Program-made: the position numbers and the translations under genes
The notes under the pieces: generated by a model
What the model was told of the DNA's origin: nothing
Database searches by the model: none
Seen by the model: the letters and a program-made list of their open reading frames with translations, nothing else
Shown here: piece after piece, positions 34,693 to 44,629 of the stretch
How positions within the stretch are numbered: the stretch's first letter is position 1
How the letters are laid out: each line of letters starts with the position of its first letter
Origin: Phycisphaerae bacterium
GTDB lineage: Bacteria; Planctomycetota; Phycisphaerae; UBA1845; UTPLA1
Length of the DNA: 64,000 bases
NCBI GenBank assembly: GCA_023150615.1
Contig: JAKLKO010000002.1
Span: forward strand, 1-64,000
Direction: 5' to 3'

Positions 34693-36906
34693 ATGCTCAG
34701 AATCAAGCTCCCTGACGGAAAAGTCCTCGAGATGCCGGATGGCAGCACGCCGGCCGACGTGGCTGCGCGCATCGGCCCGGGTCTGGCGCGGGCGGCGATC
34801 AACGCGCGGATCTCGATGGCGGGCGGACCGCCGCGCCACATCGATGTTGCGACGCCGATACCCGCCGATTGCGAGTTGTCGATCATCACGCTGAAGGGCG
34901 ATGATGCCGATGCGATGAGAATCCTCCGCCACAGCACGGCCCACGTGATGGCCGAGGCCATCTGCCGTCTCTTTCCCGAAACCCGGCTCGTGTACGGCCC
35001 GCCGGTCGAGAACGGCTACTACTACGACATCGACCTGCCGCGTCGGTTGACGCCGGACGATTTTCCGGCGATCGAGGCGGAGATGGCCAGAATCGTGAAG
35101 GAAGATCGCCCGTTCACGCGATACGAACTGCCGCGCGCCGCGGCGATGAAGAAGCTGGCGGCCGAGGGGAACCCGTACAAGATCGACAACGCCGAGCGTG
35201 CCGAAGGCGACGTGCTCAGCTTCTACGTCACCGGTCCGGAACCGGGCAAGTACTGGGAAGACCTGTGCATGGGAACCCACCTGCCCAGCACGGGACGGAT
35301 CGGCGCGTTCAAGGTGCTCAACGTCGCCGGGGCGTTCTGGCACGGCGATGCCACGAAGCAGCAGTTGCAGCGCGTTTACGGTACGGCCTTTCCGTCGAAG
35401 AAAGAACTGGATGCCTACCTGACGCAGCTCGAGCAAGCGCGCGAGCGCGATCATCGTCGCATCGGACAGGAACTCGGCCTGTTCACGATCGACCCTCTGG
35501 TCGGCAGCGGCATGGTCCTCTGGAAGCCGAAGGGGGCGGTGATCCGCCTGCTGCTCGAGGAGCATTTGCGCGGCCTGCTGCGCCAGGCTGGATACCAGCC
35601 CGTGTTTTCGCCTCACGTCGGGCGCTTGGAGCTCTTTCGTACGAGCGGACACTTCCCGTACTATCGCGACTCGCAGTTTCCGCCGCTTTACGAATCCGAC
35701 ACGGCGCGAATCCTCAACGAACTCTGGATTGCGGTGCTGGAACGCGGCGACGCGAAATCGATCTCGACGATCGAGGAGCAACTTCTGGAGGAGCTTCGGG
35801 CCGCGAATCCCGGGCTGTGGCAGACTCTCGTCGGCGATCCGCAGGCCCCCGAGGCCCGACGGCTGAATCCGGCGCCAGGCCATCAGCAGCACAATCTTGC
35901 CGTGATCCGCGAGCACCTTCGGGTCGAGGATGGATTCCTGCTCAAGCCGATGAACTGCCCGCTTCACGTGCGCATCTACGCCAGCGAGCCGCGGAGCTAC
36001 CGCGACCTGCCCGTGCGCCTTGCCGAATTCGGGACCGTCTATCGCTACGAACAATCCGGCGAACTCTCCGGAATGACGCGGGTTCGCGGCTTCACACAGG
36101 ACGATGCGCACATCTTCTGCACGCCGGAGCAGTTGCAGGACGAGCTGGCGGGGTGCCTGAAACTGACGCGCTACGTCCTCGAGGTCCTCGGTCTCTACGA
36201 CTATCGCGTGCGGATCGGCCTGCACGATCCTGCGGACCCGAAGTTCATCAAGAACCCGGAAGGTTGGGCGATGGCGGAAAGCGCCGTGCGGCATGCGGCT
36301 GAGCAATCGGGCATCTCCGCGACCGAGGAAGTCGGCGAGGCCGCGTTCTACGGGCCGAAGATCGACTTTCTGGTGAAGGACTGCATCGGCCGGGAATGGC
36401 AACTCGGGACCGTGCAGGCCGATTACAACCTGCCCGCGCGCTTCGAGTTGGAGTACATCGGCAGCGACAACCGGCCGCACCGTCCGATCATGGTGCATCG
36501 CGCGCCATTTGGGAGCATGGAGCGGTTCATCGGGATCCTGATCGAGCATTTCGCCGGGGCGTTTCCGGTATGGCTCGCGCCGGTGCAGGCGGTGATCGCG
36601 TCGATCAGCGATCGCAGCGCCGACTACGCGCGGCGCGTCACGGCGCAGCTTCGGGACGCGGGCTTCCGCGCCGAGGTGGATGATTCGCCCGACAAGATCG
36701 GGCCGAAGAAGCACCGGGCGCGCTCAATGAAGATCCCGTACATCGTCGTCGTCGGAGAGCAGGAGTGCTCCCGCGGCACGTTGAACGTGAATGATCGGGA
36801 CGGCCGATGCATCGGCGACCTTTCGGTCGCCGCCTTCATCGACCGGCTTCGAGTGGAGAGCCGGCCAAAACGCGTGACGACGCGCGCTTCGGCGGCGGTG
36901 GAATAG
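34693..36906 (+). CDS. thrS: Threonyl-tRNA synthetase
   Basis: Class II synthetase charging tRNA-Thr. Order: TGS domain (1-65, MLRIKLPDGKVLEMPDGSTPAD), editing domain with HSTAH near residue 79, catalytic core, anticodon-binding domain (about 635-725). Zinc ligands are kept: Cys in MNCPLH, His in DDAHIF, His in VHRAPFGSMERF. MNCPGH of E. coli is MNCPLH here. At 737 aa it is about 95 longer than E. coli ThrS; most of the extra is an insert of about 80-90 aa (about residues 330-412) between YYRDSQFPPLY and FLLKPMNCP. ATG 34693 gives the expected TGS start but has no strong Shine-Dalgarno. It leads the thrS-infC-rpmI-rplT operon. Confidence 0.97.
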   Translation: MLRIKLPDGKVLEMPDGSTPADVAARIGPGLARAAINARISMAGGPPRHIDVATPIPADCELSIITLKGDDADAMRILRHSTAHVMAEAICRLFPETRLVYGPPVENGYYYDIDLPRRLTPDDFPAIEAEMARIVKEDRPFTRYELPRAAAMKKLAAEGNPYKIDNAERAEGDVLSFYVTGPEPGKYWEDLCMGTHLPSTGRIGAFKVLNVAGAFWHGDATKQQLQRVYGTAFPSKKELDAYLTQLEQARERDHRRIGQELGLFTIDPLVGSGMVLWKPKGAVIRLLLEEHLRGLLRQAGYQPVFSPHVGRLELFRTSGHFPYYRDSQFPPLYESDTARILNELWIAVLERGDAKSISTIEEQLLEELRAANPGLWQTLVGDPQAPEARRLNPAPGHQQHNLAVIREHLRVEDGFLLKPMNCPLHVRIYASEPRSYRDLPVRLAEFGTVYRYEQSGELSGMTRVRGFTQDDAHIFCTPEQLQDELAGCLKLTRYVLEVLGLYDYRVRIGLHDPADPKFIKNPEGWAMAESAVRHAAEQSGISATEEVGEAAFYGPKIDFLVKDCIGREWQLGTVQADYNLPARFELEYIGSDNRPHRPIMVHRAPFGSMERFIGILIEHFAGAFPVWLAPVQAVIASISDRSADYARRVTAQLRDAGFRAEVDDSPDKIGPKKHRARSMKIPYIVVVGEQECSRGTLNVNDRDGRCIGDLSVAAFIDRLRVESRPKRVTTRASAAVE

Positions 36907-36945
36907 TCGTGCGTCGTCCTGGTTGTGAAAGGGTGGTGAGTTTCC

Positions 36946-37569
<624 letters not shown>

Positions 37570-37693
37570 TGTGGGAGGCACGGCCGGTCCGCACTCGGCG
37601 TCGCACATCTGTGGTGCCGTGGATGGCCGACCGCTCGGCGATTGTCCCTTCAACTTCCGGAGCGGGGGCGGGAATGAACCAACCATGAAAGGT

Positions 37694-37722
37694 GTTGCAT
37701 CCCGCCGGGGCGCGTGCTAGAT
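37694..37722 (+). promoter_or_regulatory. Likely internal promoter for rpmI-rplT
   Basis: TTGCAT (37694-37699) and TAGATT (37717-37722) are 17 bases apart, with TG at 37714-37715 giving an extended -10. The pair lies in the about 200-base gap between infC and rpmI and would allow the two ribosomal protein genes to be expressed apart from thrS-infC. Confidence 0.6.
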
Positions 37723-37768
37723 TACGTGGCTTCGCGCAGGAATCGTCCGGCGAATCAGGGTGCCCGCA

Positions 37769-37963
37769 ATGCCTAAGATGAAGACTCACAAGGGGTTAAA
37801 GAAGCGGTTCCGGGTCTCGGCCCGCGGGAAGGTCAAGCACCGCCGTGCGTTCACCGGTCACCTGATGAGCGCAAAAAGCGGTCGGCGGCGCCGGCGGCTT
37901 CGGCGGGACGGAATCCTGATTGCGCCGTGGGGCGCGAAGGCGCGCCGGGCGCTTCAGGCATAG
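37769..37963 (+). CDS. rpmI: 50S ribosomal protein L35
   Basis: 64-aa basic protein with the L35 signature KMKTHKGLKKRFRVSARGKVKHRRA and the C-terminal RRRRRLRRDGILI. ATG 37769 gives the standard MPKMKTHK start; GTG 37760 is in frame but adds residues not usual in the family. It stands in the conserved order infC-rpmI-rplT. Confidence 0.98.
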   Translation: MPKMKTHKGLKKRFRVSARGKVKHRRAFTGHLMSAKSGRRRRRLRRDGILIAPWGAKARRALQA

Positions 37964-37990
37964 CCGCCGCGTCGGCAGGAGTAGATCGTC

Positions 37991-38365
37991 ATGGCTCGGA
38001 CTCGTACGCACGTCGCGCATCATCGCCGGGTGAAGCGCGTCCTGAAGCGCGCCAAAGGCTATCAGGGCGCCCGGAGCAAGCTCCTGCGCACAGCGCGGGA
38101 CGCGGTTCGACGTGCGGGCGTCTATGCGACGCGCGATCGTCGGGCCCGCAAGCGCGAGTTCCGGGCCCTGTGGATCACGCGTCTGACCGCGGCGGTTCGC
38201 GAGAAGGGCATCTCGTACAGCCGGTTTATCCGGGGATTGAAGCTCGCGAATTGTGACTTGAATCGGAAGATGTTGAGCGAGATCGCGATCCAGGATCCGC
38301 CTGCGTTCGGCAAGCTGATTGAACTGGCGATGCGATTCGCTCCGGGGGCGAAATCGGCGGCCTGA
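37991..38365 (+). CDS. rplT: 50S ribosomal protein L20
   Basis: 124-aa rRNA-binding protein of the large subunit. It has the family start MARTRTHVAHHRRVKRVLKRAKGY (in parts), the central YATRDRRARKREFRALWITRLTAAVR and the end FGKLIELA. In many bacteria L20 represses its own operon by binding the leader ahead of rpmI; the about 200-base infC-rpmI gap could hold such a site, though I could not identify one. A rho-independent terminator follows. Confidence 0.98.
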   Translation: MARTRTHVAHHRRVKRVLKRAKGYQGARSKLLRTARDAVRRAGVYATRDRRARKREFRALWITRLTAAVREKGISYSRFIRGLKLANCDLNRKMLSEIAIQDPPAFGKLIELAMRFAPGAKSAA

Positions 38366-38421
38366 TCGAAGTGCCGGGCGCGCATCCAGCGGATGCGGCC
38401 CGGACGACCGTTCGGATGAAC

Positions 38422-38459
38422 GGACCCGCAGTTTCGACGTTGCGGGTCCCGGTTTTTTT
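38422..38459 (+). terminator. Rho-independent terminator after rplT
   Basis: A perfect 9-bp stem (GGACCCGCA with TGCGGGTCC), a 10-base loop and a run of seven T at 38453-38459. A smaller hairpin (CCGTTC GGAT GAACGG, 38408-38423) abuts it and shares two bases with the stem. It closes the thrS-infC-rpmI-rplT operon. Confidence 0.93.
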
Positions 38460-38689
38460 ATCGACGCCCGCGGCGAATGCGTTTCTCCCGTTCTGTTCCG
38501 ACTTATGGCCGGGCCGAACGCGGGTTGAGGCGATCTTGTCGATCCGCCGGCATGTGGGCGGGTTCAATGAGAAGTCAATCGGCGGCCGTTGCGCGGCCGA
38601 TGGGATGATTGGTGGATCGCGGCGCGGTCGCGTTGGCGGGCAACCTCAGAGGCGTCCGACGATCCGCAGTGCGAACAGTTGAATCGGAA

Positions 38690-40786
38690 ATGAGTCAGGA
38701 AACGACCTTTGCGTTGGCCCATCTGAGAAACGTCGGAATCTCCGCGCACATCGATTCGGGCAAGACGACGCTGACCGAGCGCATTCTGTACTACTCCGGC
38801 AAGATCCACTCGATCAAGGAGGTCAAGGGCGAAGGCGCCACGATGGATCACATGGAGCTGGAGAGGGAGCGCGGGATCACGATCACCTCGGCGGCCACGA
38901 CGGTCGAGTGGGAGGGCGCACAGATCAACATCATCGACACGCCGGGACACGTGGACTTCACGGTTGAAGTCGAGCGGTCGCTGCGCGTGCTGGATGGCGC
39001 CATCCTCGTACTGTGCGGCGTCGCGGGCGTGCAGTCCCAGTCGATCACCGTCGATCGGCAGATGAAGCGCTACCAGGTGCCGCGCATCGCCTTCATCAAC
39101 AAGCTCGATCGCACGGGCGCTGATCCGGTGTCGGTCATCGCGGCCATCGAAGAGAAACTGGAGCTGACGACCGTCCCGTTGCAGATCCCGATCGGGCTGG
39201 GCAGCGACCTCGCCGGAGTGATCGACCTCATCCGGCTGAAGGCCTGCTACTTTGAGGGTCCGGAGGGTGAGGACATCCGCTATGCCGAGATTCCGGCCGA
39301 GTACGCGGCGGAGGCGCACGCGGCGCGAACGGGCATGCTCGATGCGCTGTCACTCCACGACGACGGCCTGATGGAGCTGATGCTCGAGGAGAAGCCGATC
39401 CCGGAGGAGATGCTGCACACGCTGATCCGGCGGCTGACGATCGCCAACGAGATCACGCCGGTCCTGATGGGAAGCGCATATCGTAACAAGGGCGTTCAGC
39501 TCCTCATGGACGCGATCGTCCGCTACCTGCCGTCGCCGCTGGATCGCGAGGTCTTCGCAAACGACAACGACAACGAAGGCGCCGAGGTTCCGATCTCGAC
39601 GGACCCGGATGCGCCGGTCGTGGCGATGGCGTTCAAGCTGGTCGATGAGACGTTTGGCCAGTTGACGTTCATGCGAGTCTATCAGGGCACGATCCGGCGC
39701 GGGGAGCGCTACACGAACACGCGGACGCGCAAGGAGGCGCGCTTCGGCCGCATCGTGCGAATGCACGCCAACGAGCGCCACGAGTTGGACTCGGCGCGCG
39801 CCGGCGACATCATCGCCGTGGTCGGCGTCGATTGTTCATCGGGCGACACGTTCTGCCGCGACGGCGCAAACTACTCCCTCGAGTCGATTCACGTCGCCGA
39901 TCCCGTGATCGCACTCGCGATTTCGCCGAAGCGGACCCTCGACCGCGACAAGCTGTCGAAGGCGCTCAGCCGGTTCTCTCGCGAGGACCCGACGTTCCAC
40001 GTCCGCGTCGATCCCGAATCGGGCGAGACGCTTATCTCGGGAATGGGCGAGTTGCACCTCGAGATCTACGTCGAACGCATCCGCCGCGAGTACAACTGCG
40101 AGGTGGAGGTCGGCCGCCCGAAGGTCAGCTACCGCGAGTGCCCGACAAAGGTCGTTGACTACAACTACAAGCACAAGAAGCAGACGGGCGGCGCGGGGCA
40201 GTACGCGCACATCATCGGCCGGCTCGAACCGCTGCCCGAAGGGACCGAGGAGCCGTACCAGTTCGAAAACAAGGTGATCGGCGGGCGCGTTCCGACGGAG
40301 TACATTTCGTCGGTCGATAAGGGATTCCGCCAGGTCCTCGGCAAGGGTCCGCTGGCGGGCTACGAGATCATGGGCGTCAAGATGATCCTCGAGGACGGCT
40401 CGTCGCACGCAGTCGACTCGTCGGACATGGCCTTCCAGATCTGCGCCCGCGAGGCGTTCAAAGAGGCGTTCCTCAAGTCGGCGCCGGTGCTCATGGAGCC
40501 GATCATGAAGGTCCAGGTTGAGACGCCCTCGGAGTTTCAGGGGTCGATCGTCGGCGACCTGTCGTCGCGGCGCGGATTGATCATGAATACCGAGTCCCGC
40601 GGCATTCTGACCGTCATCGACGCCGAGGTCCCGCTGGCAGAGATGTTCGGCTACGCGACCGATCTGCGTTCCCAGTCCCAAGGGAAGGCGACGTTTACCA
40701 TGGAATTCCTGAAGTACCGACGCGTTCCGCAGGCGGTCCAGGAAGAAGTCGTCGTCGCGGCACGCGCGGCCGCGAAGAAGTCCTAG
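38690..40786 (+). CDS. fusA: Elongation factor G, mitochondrial EFG1-like (spdEFG1 type)
   Basis: Translocation GTPase of 698 aa. G1 is [11 protein letters not shown]2 RGITI, G3 DTPGH, G4 NKLD; domains II-V follow, with GGAGQYAHI near residue 500 in domain [35 protein letters not shown] and [22 protein letters not shown] are closer to mitochondrial EFG1 than to standard bacterial EF-G (which has AHIDAGKTTT). This is the feature of the spdEFG1 proteins of spirochaetes, planctomycetes and some deltaproteobacteria. I chose ATG 38690 ([17 protein letters not shown]); the frame is open to 38609. A second EF-G elsewhere in the genome is likely. The 230 bases between the terminator and this start hold no clear promoter. 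Confidence 0.94.
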   Translation: MSQETTFALAHLRNVGISAHIDSGKTTLTERILYYSGKIHSIKEVKGEGATMDHMELERERGITITSAATTVEWEGAQINIIDTPGHVDFTVEVERSLRVLDGAILVLCGVAGVQSQSITVDRQMKRYQVPRIAFINKLDRTGADPVSVIAAIEEKLELTTVPLQIPIGLGSDLAGVIDLIRLKACYFEGPEGEDIRYAEIPAEYAAEAHAARTGMLDALSLHDDGLMELMLEEKPIPEEMLHTLIRRLTIANEITPVLMGSAYRNKGVQLLMDAIVRYLPSPLDREVFANDNDNEGAEVPISTDPDAPVVAMAFKLVDETFGQLTFMRVYQGTIRRGERYTNTRTRKEARFGRIVRMHANERHELDSARAGDIIAVVGVDCSSGDTFCRDGANYSLESIHVADPVIALAISPKRTLDRDKLSKALSRFSREDPTFHVRVDPESGETLISGMGELHLEIYVERIRREYNCEVEVGRPKVSYRECPTKVVDYNYKHKKQTGGAGQYAHIIGRLEPLPEGTEEPYQFENKVIGGRVPTEYISSVDKGFRQVLGKGPLAGYEIMGVKMILEDGSSHAVDSSDMAFQICAREAFKEAFLKSAPVLMEPIMKVQVETPSEFQGSIVGDLSSRRGLIMNTESRGILTVIDAEVPLAEMFGYATDLRSQSQGKATFTMEFLKYRRVPQAVQEEVVVAARAAAKKS

Positions 40787-40809
40787 CCTGCGGAAGGGAA
40801 GTAGCGACC

Positions 40810-41538
40810 ATGCATGAACGATTCTCTGACCGTGCGCGTCGAGCCATGGCCCTGGCGAATCTGGAGGCCGTCCGGCTCAAGCACGATTCGCTGATGCCGG
40901 TGCACATCCTCCTGGGCCTGCTCGCGAAGGGCGGAAACGTCAGTTCGCTTGTGCTGCGGAACCTCAACGTCGACATCGAGGAGCTTCGCGAAGCCGCCGC
41001 AAAGTCCGTCTCGCCCGGTCGCGAGGCGCCGCACATGGCGAAGCTGCCGCAGGCCGCCGGGACCAAGGAAGTCATCGAATTTGCGATCGACGAGGCCCGC
41101 AAGCTCGGGCACCAGTACGTCGGGACCGAACACCTGCTGCTCGGGCTCCTGCGCGAGGGTCACGACCCGCCGGCGCAACTGCTCGCACAGCGCGGGGTCA
41201 AAATCGAGCGCCTCCGCGAGGAAGTCCTGACTCTGCTCAACTCGGCGAAGGATGAGGATCACACGCCGCCCGGTGCCGGGCATGGGGGGTTCGAGTGGCT
41301 GCACCAGCAGGAGCTGGCAAAGGCGTTCCGGTCGGCCGGATTCTGGCACCTGCTGATTCTCGCCGTGGATTCGGCCAACCGGCTCGGCGATGGCGAGGTG
41401 CATCACGAGCACCTGTTGCTCGCGCTCCTGCGCGATGAGACGCACCCCGTGGCGCAGTGGCTTCGCGATCGCGGAATCACACTCGACATAGTTCGCGATT
41501 GGATGGCGTCCGGGCGAGGCACGGGCACTTCTGCCTAG
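40810..41538 (+). CDS. Free-standing Clp_N-domain protein
   Basis: 242 aa made of Clp N-domain motifs without any AAA+ ATPase module. Motif 1 (residues about 2-60) has FSDRARRAMALANLEAVRL and PVHILLGLL; motif 2 (about 83-148) has VIEFAIDEARKLGHQYVGTEHLLLGLL; motif 3 (about 175-235) has LAVDSANRLGDGEVHHEHLLLALL. A normal ClpC/ClpA N-domain has two motifs. Similar ATPase-less proteins (ClpS-like in plants, ClpC1-N-like in bacteria) are thought to help substrate choice by Clp. It follows the EF-G gene by 23 bases and probably shares its transcript. Confidence 0.88.
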   Translation: MHERFSDRARRAMALANLEAVRLKHDSLMPVHILLGLLAKGGNVSSLVLRNLNVDIEELREAAAKSVSPGREAPHMAKLPQAAGTKEVIEFAIDEARKLGHQYVGTEHLLLGLLREGHDPPAQLLAQRGVKIERLREEVLTLLNSAKDEDHTPPGAGHGGFEWLHQQELAKAFRSAGFWHLLILAVDSANRLGDGEVHHEHLLLALLRDETHPVAQWLRDRGITLDIVRDWMASGRGTGTSA

Positions 41539-41625
41539 TCGACGACAACGGCCGAACTGCGCAGCGACGCTCCACGCGCAGCGCGAATCACTGCTCCGGG
41601 GGATCGAATCTCAATGGATCGGAGA

Positions 41626-42048
41626 CTAGCGTGCGACGGGACGTTGCGGTTCCGGCGTCGAAACCGGCGCTGCCTCGTCCGGCGGCGGCATCGACGGACG
41701 GACGTTCGCGATCGCGTCCGCATCCTTCCAGGATCGCCAGACCGACTTGGCTGCGCCGCAGCGGCCGCAGGCGATGCCCCGGTCGAGGTCCTGCCGCGCA
41801 TCCACGGCGCCCTTGTAGTCGCCGTACCGCAGGACGAAGTCGCTTCCGCACGACTCGCATCGAACGGCAATCGGACGATCGGGGTCGTAGACCATACCGG
41901 GTTGTGCGGCCGACAACGTCCAAGTCACGCCGCTTGCCACGAGCCCGCCCAACAGCAGCGCGAACGGGACCAACCACCGACGCAGGCCCGACGCATCGCC
42001 GAGTCGCGGGCGCTCCAGGATCGAGATGGAACCCGAACCGAGGCTCAT
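41626..42048 (-). CDS. Small membrane-anchored protein with paired CxxC (zinc-ribbon-like)
   Basis: 140 aa from ATG 42048, with GGAGGGTGGATGAG immediately upstream. One membrane helix (RWLVPFALLLGGLVASGVTWTL) is followed by CESCG and, about 30 residues later, CGRCG, a likely zinc knuckle. The C-terminus is Pro-rich (PSMPPPDEAAPVSTPEPQ). No named family is recognised. It starts 2 bases after the stop of the prepilin-like gene, so the pair is coupled. Confidence 0.72.
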   Translation of the reverse strand: MSLGSGSISILERPRLGDASGLRRWLVPFALLLGGLVASGVTWTLSAAQPGMVYDPDRPIAVRCESCGSDFVLRYGDYKGAVDARQDLDRGIACGRCGAAKSVWRSWKDADAIANVRPSMPPPDEAAPVSTPEPQRPVAR

Positions 42049-42049
42049 C

Positions 42050-43024
42050 TCATCCACCCTCCGGGGTTTCAACGCTCGAGCGATCGGCGATCAGCGGCTC
42101 GGGCATTGTGTCGAAGCGCCAACTCTCGCCGCGCTCCCAGAGCGTGCGACCATAGCCGCCGCTCTCGTCCGCCTTGCTGCCCATGATGACGGCGGGTTCG
42201 ACCGATCGCCGCGTCAGCTTGACCGTGCGGGCGTGGCCATCGGAGAAGCTGGCGTTGAATCGTCCCATCCGGCCGTGCCAGCCCGGCAGGTCCGTCCCCA
42301 GTCCGCCCAGGATCGCCGGACTGTTCCAGAGCGCCTCCCACATGATGGACTCGCTGTAAAGCACGAGTTCCGACGAGCGGGGGTAACGCGTGCTCGGTCT
42401 GAGGTACGGTCCCATGGAGTGCACACCGGCAAGGCCTCGATAATAAGACAGGGGCGCATTCAGCGGCGGCTCGACCTCGACATCGGCGGCGCGAGATGCG
42501 TTGGCGCGGTAGCTGGTCCCCGTCGCGCGCCAGAACGGCTGGCCGATGAACCCGGTGTAGGTCAGCGATCGCGGCGCGTCGGGCGCTTCAACCCAGCCGA
42601 AATCGCCGGGGCACCGGAAGATCTTCGGGTCCGGCGCCATCCCGACACCGAACAGGAGGCGGTTGATGGGTCGTGCCGTGGCGGAATTCGGACCTTTCGA
42701 ACCCCACAATTCGTGCAGGGCGCTCGCAGGGTCTTCGACGGTCGAATCGGTGCCGCCGTAGTCGTAGATGCCATCGATGAGCGCGACGCTGTCGGCGTTG
42801 CGCGGCGCGGCGATCATCTGTCCCTGGAGGTCATCCTGCGAATAGGCGGCGGACGCCGTCGCGAGCTGGTGCAACGAGGCGAGACAGTACGTCCGCTGCG
42901 CCTCGCGCCGCGCTGAAACGAGCGACGGAAGGAGCAGGGTGATGAGCATGGCGATAATGGTGATGACGACAAGGAGTTCGAGCAGTGTAAAGGCGCGATA
43001 ACAACGGCAGCGTTGTCGTTGCAT
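42050..43024 (-). CDS. Planctomycete-type prepilin-like protein
   Basis: 324 aa. The N-terminal leader is MQRQRCRCYRA with cleavage before FTLLELLVVITIIAMLITLLLPSL; Glu +5 is present and -1 is Ala. The mature part has early ARREAQRTYCLASLHQLATA, typical of the large pseudopilin-like families abundant in planctomycetes, and a late GWHGRMGRFNASFSDGHARTVKL, the H-x-x-G / F-x-DGHA end of those proteins. Function is not established for this class. It is separate from the gsp cluster but would need the same prepilin peptidase. Confidence 0.88.
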   Translation of the reverse strand: MQRQRCRCYRAFTLLELLVVITIIAMLITLLLPSLVSARREAQRTYCLASLHQLATASAAYSQDDLQGQMIAAPRNADSVALIDGIYDYGGTDSTVEDPASALHELWGSKGPNSATARPINRLLFGVGMAPDPKIFRCPGDFGWVEAPDAPRSLTYTGFIGQPFWRATGTSYRANASRAADVEVEPPLNAPLSYYRGLAGVHSMGPYLRPSTRYPRSSELVLYSESIMWEALWNSPAILGGLGTDLPGWHGRMGRFNASFSDGHARTVKLTRRSVEPAVIMGSKADESGGYGRTLWERGESWRFDTMPEPLIADRSSVETPEGG

Positions 43025-43186
43025 CCGTCGTTCGTCCCGACCAATGGACGTCGCGCGACGTCCGCCGGTTCCGTGTGTGCAACCAAGCCGTTTCTAATTA
43101 TACCGGTCCTCGACACGGCAAGTCACGAACTTTTAAGTCATTATGGAACAATCGCTTATGAGCTTTCCCGGGCCCCATCCCGGCGC

Positions 43187-43681
43187 CTATCCCGCCAGGT
43201 GCGGCTCGAACGCGCGATAGTATCCATCCATCATCGCGCGGATCTTGCGCCGCACCGCGTCGCGCGAAAGCTCGTCGACGGCGCCGAGCTCGAGCGGCGT
43301 CGCGAAGTAGAAGTACTTCGTCTGCTCGCGGTAGTGCTCGACCGGCGGCTCCGACCACGCCAGTCCGCACTCCTCGAACCCGAGCTCGACGAATTCGCTC
43401 ATCGTGTCGCCGGACTCCTGGATCTTCTCCTCGAAGTCCTCGCTCTTCCAGCGGTCGTCCGTAACAATCGCAACGCGAACTTGCGGAATCAGCGGCCGCA
43501 CGGCGACCTCGATCATCACGCGCGCGTCGGCGGCCGTCGTCCACCGGGTCGCCAGCGTCGAGCCATCGGCGCGATCGTCGCGCGTCACGTCGGCAAACCG
43601 CGGGTCACCGCGCAGGGAGTGTTCGAGCCAGTCCCGGAACTCCTCGATCGCCTGCCGATGCGTGCTGCTCATTACGGTCAT
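43187..43681 (-). CDS. Conserved-looking protein of unknown function
   Basis: 164 aa, soluble and acidic, alpha/beta pattern, no signal sequence. Features: HRQAIEEFRDWLEHSLRGDPR at the start, a beta-strand stretch VMIEVAVRPLIPQVRVAIVTDD, then DFEEKIQESGDTMSEFVELGFEE and YFATPLELG. The general shape is like YbjN/CesT-type chaperone-fold proteins, which is only a guess. ATG 43681 has GAGG about 7 bases upstream; ATG 43672 is also possible. It is preceded on the same strand by the kinase-like gene. Confidence 0.65.
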   Translation of the reverse strand: MTVMSSTHRQAIEEFRDWLEHSLRGDPRFADVTRDDRADGSTLATRWTTAADARVMIEVAVRPLIPQVRVAIVTDDRWKSEDFEEKIQESGDTMSEFVELGFEECGLAWSEPPVEHYREQTKYFYFATPLELGAVDELSRDAVRRKIRAMMDGYYRAFEPHLAG

Positions 43682-43706
43682 TCGCAATCCTCAATTCCAT
43701 GTGTCG

Positions 43707-44507
43707 CTACAGGGGTGAGTGTGGAACGCTTTCCGGCTTCCGCCGCGCGCCAAGCCGTTCCAGAATCCAGCGGCGCGCGCGCGTCAGCGGCCGGAACAAC
43801 AAGCGGTGCAGCCGGATCCACGACGGCGGTCGCTCGGCGGCCAGCGCGTCGGCGCCCAACTGGTCCGGCCGCAACTTCCGCCAGTGCTTGATGAGGTGGT
43901 AACGATCCGACGCCTGGAGTAGGCGCAGGATCGCACGAGCCGGCCAGAGCTTTCCGCCCCAGGACGCGGGCCAGTGCCAGGAGATCTGGAAGTCGATGAG
44001 ACACGGTGTGCCGTCGGGAGTAACCAGGATATTCTCGCGCTTCTCGAGATCGACGTACGCGATATCGCGCGCGTGGACCTGCGAGATCAGCTCCCGGAGG
44101 TTCGGAAAGAACTCATCCGGCAGACGGTCGTCGCGTTGCAGCGGGCGGCCCTCGACATACGCGTGAACGAAGCCGGTGCGACCGACGCGCCCGAGGAACT
44201 GAGGAATGCCGGGCAGATCGTGCACGAGCGAGTACAGTCGCGCTTCGTGACCGACGAGAAACCGTCCGATCCACGACATCGGCAAACCGAACACGCGCGC
44301 GGTTCGGCCAAGCTTGAGGATGACCCGACCGTCGAGTCCGTCGTAGAGACCCGTCGCGGCAAAAAAATCGTGCTTAAAGACCTTGACGCGTCGGAAGGTC
44401 CGGCCGCCGAGTTCGAACGACTCGGGCATTTCCTCCACTCCGAGGGCGCGAAGCCACGCGGGGGGCCTGCGGTGCTCACGTCCGGCAGGCGCCGCGGTCG
44501 CGTTCAT
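43707..44507 (-). CDS. Kinase-fold protein (lipopolysaccharide-kinase/RIO-like)
   Basis: 266 aa from ATG 44507. The sequence follows a protein-kinase-like fold: a nucleotide-lobe segment with RVKVFKHDFFAATGLY and VILKLGR (candidate Lys), the hinge-like GFVHAYVEGRPL, the catalytic loop HARDIAYVDLEKRENIL (Asp-x-x-x-x-x-Asn) and a metal-binding IDFQIS in place of DFG. Short bacterial kinases of this sort act on lipid A core sugars or small molecules. The C-terminus is Arg-rich. Substrate is unknown; with the small neighbour genes it forms a minus-strand group without clear theme. Confidence 0.72.
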   Translation of the reverse strand: MNATAAPAGREHRRPPAWLRALGVEEMPESFELGGRTFRRVKVFKHDFFAATGLYDGLDGRVILKLGRTARVFGLPMSWIGRFLVGHEARLYSLVHDLPGIPQFLGRVGRTGFVHAYVEGRPLQRDDRLPDEFFPNLRELISQVHARDIAYVDLEKRENILVTPDGTPCLIDFQISWHWPASWGGKLWPARAILRLLQASDRYHLIKHWRKLRPDQLGADALAAERPPSWIRLHRLLFRPLTRARRWILERLGARRKPESVPHSPL

Positions 44508-44629
44508 CGTGGATTCTGCCGGATCGGGCTTCACGGGTGCATTATCGCAGTGGAGTGGACGTGCCGCAATTTTCAGCGCGACTTCCGAGCAATCAGTCGA
44601 TCGATACGGAACGGCGCAAATGATCTGGC

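Noticed and set aside
34261-36714. 817-codon open frame antisense to thrS
   Set aside because: It is opposite a full ThrS with all catalytic motifs, and its translation shows no domain or signal.
38461-38689. Possible short gene between the rplT terminator and the EF-G
   Set aside because: Only a frame that extends the EF-G upstream is open; its residues do not resemble EF-G and there is no good ribosome site for them.
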